DNA of 23,582 bases from CBDULX01 sp965368175 (lineage in GTDB: Bacteria > Pseudomonadota > Gammaproteobacteria > SZUA-229): the NCBI GenBank assembly GCA_965368175.1, contig CBDULX010000022.1:1-23582 (forward strand), in the 5' to 3' direction. This document shows positions 16,401-22,796 of the stretch, piece by piece. The first letter of the stretch is position 1. The number at the start of each line of letters is the position of its first letter. The notes beneath the pieces were generated by a model that saw only the letters and a list, made by a program, of their open reading frames with translations, was not told the origin of the DNA and searched no databases. The translations under genes and the position numbers were made by a program.

Positions 16401-16708
16401 ATGGAATGGGTTCCGTACTAATTTATGTTAATTTCAGCAGCCCTGAAATGCCGAAAAATTCGGCCAAAATAAAGCCCGAAATACTACCATAAATCAGTGC
16501 CTGACTGTACTTTTGTTACAAGAAAAGCAGGGATCGTCTGAAATCATTGACAGGCCATCAGAATAAGGCCTGCAAGCATGCGGTTAGCGCAGTTTTATAT
16601 CACCCTGCACTAATATTCAATGGCCTGTTAGAACATTCAGGCTGAACAGAAATTAAGTCGAATTTATCTCAGGAGATTTGAAGACAGAGGATGCAGAGTG
16701 CCGCTGGT
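16401..16708 (-). promoter_or_regulatory. gyrA upstream region with candidate promoter and leader hairpin
   Basis: This 308-base gap separates the DUF1249 gene from gyrA and holds no convincing gene. On the minus strand an extended -10 box TGATATAAA lies at 16594-16602, with a TTGAAT box at 16615-16620 (15-base spacing, short). That would give a leader of about 185 bases. A perfect hairpin GCCGAA-AAA-TTCGGC (16450-16464) lies in that leader. A second inverted repeat, CAGGCC (16551-16556) with GGCCTG (16567-16572), has no T-run. A possible one-armed relic of the CACAGAG repeat, matching 13 of 16 bases, is at 16683-16698. Confidence 0.35.
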
Positions 16709-17146
16709 TCAGATAAAACTATGTCCCTGCTTCAGGCAATAGCTCAACCACCGGCTCAGGAATCGATTCAGCTTCCATTTTTCTTTCAGGGCACTGGCCG
16801 GTAAATGATCCAGAATCAGGCGTCCGTGATGCAGATGCCCGGACATAACTTCCGCCAGTCTGGCATCATGATAAATCCTGATTTTAAGATTCGGCTCCAT
16901 TTGCAGACCATCTGAGGTCGGGAAACCATAACTTAAATACAGGGTGGTGGTGTATTTACTACGGTCAATAATTTCCAGATGCAGATCCAGGTGATCTGGA
17001 AGAACCGAACAGGCATTACCGGATAACAGGTCAGGATCTGACAATAGCTTACGCAGCCTGATGTAATTGATTTCATACAAATCCATCAAACTGACAAACC
17101 CTCTTGGGGTTACATCTTCACAACCGTATGCAATTGCCTGTTTCAT
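16709..17146 (-). CDS. DUF1249 (YqiB-like) protein of unknown function
   Basis: This 145-residue soluble protein resembles E. coli YqiB (DUF1249). The shared features are an N-terminal MDLYEINYIRLRKLL segment (like YqiB's LCEMNFSQLRRLL), DRSKYTTTLYL, the IRIYHDARLAEVM motif, and a C-terminal helix NRFLSRWLSYCLKQGH. Homologues are widespread in gammaproteobacteria and I know of no established activity. There is no signal peptide or membrane segment. It starts 4 bases after the ygfX stop and so is probably cotranscribed with the sdh genes, but no functional link to succinate dehydrogenase is known. Confidence 0.8.
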   Translation of the reverse strand: MKQAIAYGCEDVTPRGFVSLMDLYEINYIRLRKLLSDPDLLSGNACSVLPDHLDLHLEIIDRSKYTTTLYLSYGFPTSDGLQMEPNLKIRIYHDARLAEVMSGHLHHGRLILDHLPASALKEKWKLNRFLSRWLSYCLKQGHSFI

Positions 17147-17150
17147 CTGC

Positions 17151-17588
17151 TCATCTTAGCATGGAGTCTGTTTTCAACCCCTCAACTTTTAAACGAACTT
17201 TTAATTGCCTGAATAGACTGCTGTCCAGTGAATCATAACAAACCAGTCGAGAACAGCTGACGCCGGTATCGGTTTTAAAATGCAATATAACCAGCCAGGA
17301 TATGGCAAAGCTGTCATCCATCAGTTCAGCAGTAAGCGTTTCATGGCCATAGTGTAATAACCAGTAATTGTTTTCCTGCCAGACAAGGCTCTGCATTTTA
17401 TTCTGTGATCGATACACATATGCACAAGCCACAGCACTAATAAGCAGCAACAGTAATTTCTGAGTTAGTATGAGTGGCAGCAGGTAAATACAGAACAGGG
17501 AAATTAAAAAAACAGAATAGATATAAAAGCCAAACAATTTTGACCGATTGAACTCAAGATGTAGCGGTGTCGCGTATTTGACTGACAA
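17151..17588 (-). CDS. ygfX: YgfX/CptA-like membrane protein
   Basis: A 145-residue membrane protein with two adjacent helices (about 18-36 and 41-59) and a cytoplasmic C-terminal half. The N-terminal PLHLEFNRSK is the kind of segment that opens YgfX proteins, so the frame must start before it. The available start is a TTG at 17588, which overlaps sdhE by 35 bases; AAGGA lies 9 bases upstream. E. coli YgfX (CptA) has been described as a toxin-like protein acting on cell shape, encoded next to sdhE. That role is disputed and cannot be confirmed here. Identity rests mainly on topology, size and position after sdhE. Confidence 0.72.
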   Translation of the reverse strand: MSVKYATPLHLEFNRSKLFGFYIYSVFLISLFCIYLLPLILTQKLLLLLISAVACAYVYRSQNKMQSLVWQENNYWLLHYGHETLTAELMDDSFAISWLVILHFKTDTGVSCSRLVCYDSLDSSLFRQLKVRLKVEGLKTDSMLR

Positions 17589-17814
17589 TCTTCGATATAT
17601 CCTTATCTGATGAAGGCATGTGGCCTAACAGTAAATCGAACAGTAATTGATCCGGGTAATCCAGTATTTCGTCCAGCAAGTTACGTTGTGTAATATCCAG
17701 TTTATGGTAACCATGATCCAGAAACTGGTTTAATAATAAATCCAGTTCCAGCATACCACGTCGACAACGCCATCTGAGACGAGAATCATTGGCCTGTTCG
17801 GGCATGGCGTTCAC
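17554..17814 (-). CDS. sdhE: FAD assembly factor SdhE
   Basis: SdhE (YgfY/CptB) promotes covalent FAD attachment to SdhA. The 86-residue helical protein carries the invariant RGxxE motif as Arg19-Gly20-Met-Leu-Glu23 inside RWRCRRGMLELD, the surface that docks on the flavoprotein. Length matches the family (about 85-90). Two starts are possible: a GTG at 17814 that overlaps the sdhB stop (GTGA), or an ATG at 17805. Neither has a well-spaced ribosome site. Being encoded directly in the sdh operon, unlike in E. coli, ties it to its client. Confidence 0.93.
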   Translation of the reverse strand: MNAMPEQANDSRLRWRCRRGMLELDLLLNQFLDHGYHKLDITQRNLLDEILDYPDQLLFDLLLGHMPSSDKDISKIVSQIRDTATS

Positions 17815-18506
17815 AGTGCTCTTTTTACCATGATTTTTTTAATTTCGCTGATGGCCCTGGTCGGATTGAGGTCCTTTGGACAAACCTGCACACAGTTCAT
17901 AATGGTATGGCAACGAAACAATTTAAAGGGGCCGTCCAGGGCAGCCAGTCGTTCTTCTGTAGCCTGATCTCGACTGTCCTTGATAAAACGTGCCGCCTGC
18001 AATAAAGCTGCCGGGCCAAGGAATTTATCCGGGTTCCACCAGAAAGACGGACACTGGGTGGAACAGCAACCGCACAGGATGCATTCATATAAACCATCCA
18101 GTTCATCCCGTTGCTCCGGGGTCTGTTTCAGCTCAGCTTCCGGCAGCGGGTCTTTGACGATGAGGTAAGGCTTTACTTCCCGGTATTGTCGATTAAAGGG
18201 TTCCATATCTACAATCAGATCACGAATCACCGGCAACCTGGGCATGGGACGTATTTCTACCGGTTGTTTTATACCGGCCAGTGGGGTGATACAGGCCAGA
18301 CCGTTAGTACCGTTTATATTCATGCCATCGGAGCCACACACACCTTCCCGGCAGGAGCGACGAAAACCCAGGCTGGGGTCCTGTTCTTTCAACAGCAATA
18401 AAGCATCCAGTAACATCATGCCCGGTGTAATGTCCTGCAGTTCATAGTCCTGCATATAGGGCTTTTTGTCCTGCTCCGGATTGTAGCGATAAATGCGAAA
18501 GCGCAT
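17811..18506 (-). CDS. sdhB: Succinate dehydrogenase iron-sulfur subunit
   Basis: SdhB passes electrons from FAD to quinone through three Fe-S clusters. The 231 residues show the 2Fe-2S set Cys52, Cys57, Asp60 and Cys72 (SCREGVCGSDG, as in E. coli, where Asp replaces a Cys). The 4Fe-4S set is Cys142, Cys145 and Cys148, and the 3Fe-4S set is Cys152, Cys199 and Cys205, with Cys209 completing the 4Fe-4S cluster (CILCGCCSTQCPSFWW, CHTIMNCVQVCPKDLNP). Unusually for an sdhCDAB operon, it lies 283 bases beyond sdhA, across a repeat. It overlaps sdhE by 4 bases if the GTG start is used. Confidence 0.98.
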   Translation of the reverse strand: MRFRIYRYNPEQDKKPYMQDYELQDITPGMMLLDALLLLKEQDPSLGFRRSCREGVCGSDGMNINGTNGLACITPLAGIKQPVEIRPMPRLPVIRDLIVDMEPFNRQYREVKPYLIVKDPLPEAELKQTPEQRDELDGLYECILCGCCSTQCPSFWWNPDKFLGPAALLQAARFIKDSRDQATEERLAALDGPFKLFRCHTIMNCVQVCPKDLNPTRAISEIKKIMVKRAL

Positions 18507-18548
18507 GTTTACCCCTTCATATATATTTACACTAGATACATTCTAATT

Positions 18549-18703
18549 AATTTGTCACTTCGACCATCTGGCTTGCCATCTGGATCTACAAATCAATCAC
18601 ATTACCTTTTAATTTGTCATTTCGACTAAAAGGAGAAATCTTAAGTTCGTACAATATTTCAATATCAAAATTAAGATCCCTCGACAAAACTCGGGATGAC
18701 AAA
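18549..18703. repeat. GTCATTTCGAC-type palindromic repeat between sdhA and sdhB
   Basis: A left arm (18613-18644, beginning TTTGTCATTTCGAC and ending AAATCTTAA) pairs imperfectly with a right arm (18671-18703, TTAAGATCCCTCGAC to CGGGATGACAAA). A third copy of the end, AATTTGTCACTTCGAC (18549-18564), lies just upstream in direct orientation to AATTTGTCATTTCGAC (18611-18626). It is followed by two copies of CCATCTGG, 12 bases apart (18564-18571 and 18576-18583). Palindromes with GTCATTTCGA-like ends are, as I recall, dispersed in many unrelated bacterial genomes. It would form a hairpin in the sdh mRNA. Confidence 0.75.
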
Positions 18704-18789
18704 AAGCTCAAGCTCACTCCACCAGGATAACCCCGCGTTGCATTGATGGGGCCGATATAACAATTCAAATCTCTCAAAGCCTGGCTTAC

Positions 18790-20574
18790 TCAATACACCC
18801 TGGCCTTGGGCGGGAAACTGGCCACCGACATCGGCTTGGTCCTTACCGGTTTATAATCCAGTTTATGATCATGCCGCGAATACAGGGTATGTTTCATCCA
18901 GTGGATGTCGTCCCGTTCCGGATAATCGATACGTGAATGCGCACCCCGGCTTTCGGTTCTGGCGGCCGCTGAATACACCGTGGCTAATGCCACATCCATT
19001 AAATTCTCAAGCTCCAGAGCTTCGACCCTCGCGGTGTTAAACATAGTGCTTTGATCACTGATTCTGGCATGCCGCAAGCGCTCGGCCAGTGCCAGTACTT
19101 CCTGCACGCCTTTATCCAGCACATCCTGGGTACGAAATACACTGCAGTTGTCTTCCATGGTTTTCTTCAGCTCGAACCGAATCTGTTCTATGGATTCACC
19201 ATCACCGGTTTGATCCCAGCGATGCAATCGTTCATAGGCGCGTTCGACACTGCTTTCATCCATCGGCTGGTGATAGCGATTCTCTTTCAGATGTTCGATG
19301 ATGTGGTTCGCTGCTGAGCGTCCGAAGACCAGAATATCGAGCAGTGAATTACCACCCAGACGATTAGCCCCATGCACCGACACACAGGCACACTCACCTG
19401 CGGCATAGAGGCCACTGACCGGTTCTTCCGGGGTATCTTTCACCGGCACGACTACTCGACCATAACGATCGGTGGGTATGCCACCCATGGTGTAATGGGC
19501 CGTGGGATAAACAGGTATGGCTTCTTCCGCCGGGTCTATACCTAGGAAGGTAATACAGGTCTGACGTATACCGGGCAGCCGTTTCTGGATAACATCCACG
19601 CCCAGATGATCCAGCTTCAGCATCACATGATCTTTTTTCTCACCACAACCGCGGCCTTCGCGGATTTCTGTGGCGATAGATCGACTCACCACATCGCGGC
19701 TGGCGAGATCTTTGGCTTTGGGCGCATAACGTTCCATCATGCGTTCGCCTTCTCCGTTCACCAGATAACCGCCCTCGCCTCGGGCGCCTTCAGTAATCAG
19801 CATGCCACGTCCGGCAATACCGGTTGGGTGGAACTGGAAGAACTCCATATCCTGCAAAGGAATATCGGCCCGAAGGGCCATGCCCATGCCATCTCCGGTA
19901 TTGATCAGGGCATTGGTGGTGGTACGATAAAGCTGACCCGCACCACCGGTGGCCAGTAAGGTCGTTTTAGCTTCAATAATCAGTTCTTCACCGGTATGAA
20001 TATCAAATACAAAAGCACCCAGCACACTGCCCTGCTCATCTTTTAATAAATCGACGGCAAAATACTCGTCAAAAAAATGAGTTTTGGCACGAATATTCTG
20101 CTGATACAGACTGTGTAAAATTGCATGACCCGTGCGGTCGGCTGCGGCACAGGTCCTGGCCGCCTGTTCACCACCAAAATTCTGGCTTTGGCCACCAAAG
20201 GCTCGTTGATAAATTCGGCCATTATCCAGGCGGGAAAAAGGAACGCCAAAATGTTCCAGTTCATACACCACCTTGGGTGCTGCCCGACACATATATTCAA
20301 TAGCATCCTGGTCTCCCAGGTAGTCACTGCCCTTTACGGTATCGAACATATGCCAGTGCCAGTTGTCCGGTAAAATATTGGCCAGTGCCGCATTCATGCC
20401 ACCCTGAGCCGCGACGGTGTGTGAACGGGTGGGAAACACTTTCGAAACGACCGCTACACTGGCGTCTGCCTCCGAAAGCTGAAGCGCCGCCCTGAGTCCA
20501 CCACCCCCGGCACCAATAATCAGGGTATCAAAACGACGTCGCTGTATATTTTTTAGACTCATATTCTGGCTCAT
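18790..20574 (-). CDS. sdhA: Succinate dehydrogenase flavoprotein subunit
   Basis: SdhA oxidises succinate to fumarate with covalently bound FAD, linking the TCA cycle to the respiratory chain. The 594 residues show the FAD-binding GAGGGGLRAAL (21-31), the flavinylated His52 in TRSHTVAAQGG, the FHPTGIAGRG substrate loop, TEGARGEGGYL, the RDVVSRSI active-site segment, AHYTMGGI, and GANRLGGNSLLD. The C-terminus has RTESRGAHSR and the usual KPVRTKPM ending. Length matches E. coli SdhA (588). It starts 1 base after the sdhD stop. Confidence 0.98.
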   Translation of the reverse strand: MSQNMSLKNIQRRRFDTLIIGAGGGGLRAALQLSEADASVAVVSKVFPTRSHTVAAQGGMNAALANILPDNWHWHMFDTVKGSDYLGDQDAIEYMCRAAPKVVYELEHFGVPFSRLDNGRIYQRAFGGQSQNFGGEQAARTCAAADRTGHAILHSLYQQNIRAKTHFFDEYFAVDLLKDEQGSVLGAFVFDIHTGEELIIEAKTTLLATGGAGQLYRTTTNALINTGDGMGMALRADIPLQDMEFFQFHPTGIAGRGMLITEGARGEGGYLVNGEGERMMERYAPKAKDLASRDVVSRSIATEIREGRGCGEKKDHVMLKLDHLGVDVIQKRLPGIRQTCITFLGIDPAEEAIPVYPTAHYTMGGIPTDRYGRVVVPVKDTPEEPVSGLYAAGECACVSVHGANRLGGNSLLDILVFGRSAANHIIEHLKENRYHQPMDESSVERAYERLHRWDQTGDGESIEQIRFELKKTMEDNCSVFRTQDVLDKGVQEVLALAERLRHARISDQSTMFNTARVEALELENLMDVALATVYSAAARTESRGAHSRIDYPERDDIHWMKHTLYSRHDHKLDYKPVRTKPMSVASFPPKARVY

Positions 20575-20575
20575 T

Positions 20576-20923
20576 CTATTGCCCGATCTGAACTAGCACT
20601 AATACTCGAAAACCCCAGTAAGCCGTACCCAGTAGCATAACGGCCAGCAGTGTCAGTGCTATCATTCGAACCACTACATTAAATACATAGTCGAGTATCA
20701 CGTCTCTGATACCAACCCAGGCATGCCAGAGCAGTGCGACTAAAAACAGACCCAGGGCTATGTTATTGAGTGGGCTGGCTACCCAGTCATGCCAGGACTG
20801 TGCGGTCAACGGCGACTTCATGAATAACACAACAGGAAAATAAATACAGAAAACGGCAATGTAAGCAGCGCTAATGCGCTGTATGATCCAGGGTCTTAAG
20901 CCCTGCAGGCCCGGCGTACTCAT
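20576..20923 (-). CDS. sdhD: Succinate dehydrogenase membrane anchor subunit
   Basis: One of two membrane subunits that hold SdhAB and form the heme b and quinone sites. The 115 residues have three helices (about 15-35, 53-75 and 84-110). The heme ligand is His67 in LLWHAWVGIRDVILDYV. Asp78 and Tyr79 line up with E. coli Asp82 and Tyr83 of the ubiquinone pocket. Its ATG overlaps the sdhC stop by 4 bases, and sdhA begins one base after its own stop, so the first three sdh genes are tightly coupled. Confidence 0.95.
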   Translation of the reverse strand: MSTPGLQGLRPWIIQRISAAYIAVFCIYFPVVLFMKSPLTAQSWHDWVASPLNNIALGLFLVALLWHAWVGIRDVILDYVFNVVVRMIALTLLAVMLLGTAYWGFRVLVLVQIGQ

Positions 20924-21303
20924 AACCAGACTCCTGCGGCAATCAGCGCAATCACGATCAGTTCCAGCCCAAACACCAGCCAGGCACTGACGGTGGATTG
21001 TCGTTTACCGATACCAATATCGAAATCGATGAATAGAAACCGTATTCCTGCCAGAAAATGGTGAACCAGTGACCAGAGCAGGACAAGTTGTATAAGAATA
21101 CCGAATGGATGGGATAACAGTTCGGCAACCTGATTAAAACCTGCCTCTCCCTGTAAGGAAATATCCAGCAAATAAACCAGATATGGCAAAGCGACAAACA
21201 TCAGAACACCGCTAATGCGGTGAAAGATGGACAACATGCCGGCTACAGGCAGGCGTATTTTAATTAAATTCAGATAAAAGGGTCGGGTATCAGAAACAGC
21301 CAT
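20920..21303 (-). CDS. sdhC: Succinate dehydrogenase cytochrome b556 subunit
   Basis: The other membrane anchor of complex II. The 127 residues carry the SxxHRxSG signature (SIFHRISG, Ser25 and Arg29, equal to E. coli Ser27 and Arg31 of the quinone site). Three helices follow at about 22-48, 64-92 and 106-126. The heme ligand is His82 in VHHFLAGIRFLFID. GGGG lies about 12 bases before the ATG, a loose ribosome site. It is the first gene of the sdh operon and diverges from ygfZ across 224 bases. Confidence 0.95.
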   Translation of the reverse strand: MAVSDTRPFYLNLIKIRLPVAGMLSIFHRISGVLMFVALPYLVYLLDISLQGEAGFNQVAELLSHPFGILIQLVLLWSLVHHFLAGIRFLFIDFDIGIGKRQSTVSAWLVFGLELIVIALIAAGVWL

Positions 21304-21352
21304 TGCTCATATTCCCCACACATTCACATCGATATGGACGTAGTGTATTGTT

Positions 21353-21381
21353 ATTATTCTAAATTGTAGTTCATAAAACAA
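21353..21381 (-). promoter_or_regulatory. Candidate sdh operon promoter
   Basis: On the minus strand, TTGTTT (21376-21381) is separated by exactly 17 bases from AATAAT (21353-21358), which differs from the consensus -10 at one position. The predicted leader to the sdhC ATG is about 43 bases. The region is A/T-rich and directly upstream of the operon. No regulator site was identified with confidence. Confidence 0.45.
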
Positions 21382-21527
21382 CTCATGCACATCTCAATCA
21401 TGACATCATCCTAATGCAAAATATACAGGGCAGAAAAAAAGAAGCAATCCCCTAAAATTACTGTGCTGACAAAAGCGGCGGTGTTGACTACTATGTGTAG
21501 ATTAATTCAATCCTACAGGTAATACAC

Positions 21528-22580
21528 ATGAAACAGGAATGGCTGGAATTTCTCGAACAGGCCGGGGCCGAAATTGACAATAATAAGGTCAGTCATTTTG
21601 GTAATCCTGATTCTGAACTGCGAGTGTTACACACCGGGCTGATCATGGCCGACCTCAGTCACCTGGGACTGATATCCGCCTACGGTGAAGATGCAACCAC
21701 ATTTTTACAGGGCCAGTTGACCAATGACATCAAGCAGGTGGATCTGGAACACAGCCAGCTCAGCGCCTACTGCACACCCAAAGGCCGAATCCTGTCAAAT
21801 TTTCGAATATTCAAGCGCAAGGAAACCTATTACCTGAGACTCCCCCAGGAACAGCTGGAAAGCTCGCTAAAACGACTGCAGATGTTTATCCTGATGGCCA
21901 AAATAACGATGAAGGACAGTACCGATGCTCTGGTTCATATAGGCCTGTCCGGTCCCGAAGCAGACAAACATCTGCAAGCCCTGATCCCTGAAATACCCGA
22001 ACAGATTGATGGCGTTAGCCAGAGCAATGACTATACGGTTATAAAACTGGCTGGCCCCCACCCGCGTTATGAAATCTATGGTGAACTGGAGCCCATGAGC
22101 AAACTATGGCAACACCTGGATGTGCATGCCGCCCCGGTTGGTGCAGATGCCTGGTCTATGCTGGACATTCTGGCGGGCATACCTACGGTGTATCCTGAAA
22201 CATCTGAAGCCTTTGTGCCGCAGATGATCAACATGCAGGTGATCAATGGCGTCAGCTTTAAAAAAGGCTGTTATACCGGGCAGGAAGTGGTGGCTCGCAT
22301 GCAATACCTGGGCAAACTTAAGCGACATATGTTCCGGGTACACATCGATTCCCATCACCCGGTACACCCCGGTGATGCACTCTATGCCACGGGCAGTACC
22401 TCAGGCCAGGGCACAGGCACCATCGTCGAGGCCAAACCAATGCCGGATGATGGCTACGAAGGTCTCGCCGTCATTGACATCAGTGATGCACAAAAAGGTG
22501 AACTGAAGCTGATTGATGAAAATGGCCCAGTCATCACACTAAAAGACCTGCCTTACAGTCTGGAGACAGAACAGACCTAG
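21528..22580 (+). CDS. ygfZ: Folate-binding protein YgfZ
   Basis: YgfZ is a tetrahydrofolate-binding protein related to the aminomethyltransferase GcvT. It supports assembly or repair of certain Fe-S enzymes such as MiaB. The 350 residues contain DFLQGQLTND-like FLQGQLTNDI (59-68), the CTPKGRIL stretch (82-89), and the diagnostic KGCYTGQE motif (246-253) with its conserved Cys248. AGG lies 10 bases before the ATG. A weak promoter-like pair, TTGACT (21484-21489) and TTCAAT (21506-21511), precedes it. In E. coli ygfZ diverges from sdhE-ygfX; here it diverges from an operon that includes sdhE-ygfX. Its stop codon abuts the repeat at 22580-22740. Confidence 0.95.
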   Translation: MKQEWLEFLEQAGAEIDNNKVSHFGNPDSELRVLHTGLIMADLSHLGLISAYGEDATTFLQGQLTNDIKQVDLEHSQLSAYCTPKGRILSNFRIFKRKETYYLRLPQEQLESSLKRLQMFILMAKITMKDSTDALVHIGLSGPEADKHLQALIPEIPEQIDGVSQSNDYTVIKLAGPHPRYEIYGELEPMSKLWQHLDVHAAPVGADAWSMLDILAGIPTVYPETSEAFVPQMINMQVINGVSFKKGCYTGQEVVARMQYLGKLKRHMFRVHIDSHHPVHPGDALYATGSTSGQGTGTIVEAKPMPDDGYEGLAVIDISDAQKGELKLIDENGPVITLKDLPYSLETEQT

Positions 22581-22740
22581 GGAACCTCTGATTTAAGTCT
22601 GGTTGAATTTAGGCTGCGATAAAAGTGTTTAGATTTTTCATGAAGTGAGGCGGAATAGTTATTCTATTGCAACGAACTTCGAGGGAAATCTGGATGCTTT
22701 TAGCCAGCATAAAACAATCATGACTTGATCAGAGGTGCCC
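22580..22740. mobile_element. 161-base palindromic MITE-like element
   Basis: The terminal inverted repeats are GGGAACCTCTGAT at 22580 and the complement of ATCAGAGGTGCCC ending at 22740, one mismatch in 13. The match extends through AAGTC with one gap. The complementarity continues through the whole element: AGATTT/AAATCT, then GAAGT (22642-22646)/ACTTC (22676-22680), to an inner hairpin AATAG-TTATT-CTATT (22654-22668). No reading frame for a transposase is present, so it would need help from elsewhere. No flanking duplication is clear. The left end begins at the last base of the ygfZ stop codon. It may also act as a terminator for ygfZ. Confidence 0.7.
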
Positions 22741-22754
22741 ACATCACTCAAATC

Positions 22755-22796
22755 TTGTCTAAACTCATGTGAAACAACCATAATAATTTCACATGA
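22755..22796 (+). promoter_or_regulatory. Candidate promoter and operator of the HDOD gene
   Basis: TTGTCT (22755-22760) and CATAAT (22779-22784) are 18 bases apart and form a plausible promoter. A perfect 10-base inverted repeat, TCATGTGAAA (22765-22774) and TTTCACATGA (22787-22796), encloses the -10 box with a 12-base spacer, giving half-sites 22 bases centre to centre. Transcription would start near 22791, two bases before the ATG at 22793. A bound repressor would block the promoter. Confidence 0.5.

Noticed and set aside
16547..16552. Perfect TTGACA box on the plus strand upstream of gyrA
   Set aside because: No suitable -10 box lies 16-18 bases downstream and no plus-strand gene follows.
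18586..18777. 63-codon open frame on the minus strand between sdhA and sdhB
   Set aside because: It lies almost wholly in the palindromic repeat and its translation follows the repeat sequence, with no ribosome site or recognisable domain.
22768..22793. TGTGA and TCACA half-sites upstream of the HDOD gene as a CRP site
   Set aside because: The gap is 16 bases instead of the 6 in the CRP consensus, so a standard CRP dimer would not fit.
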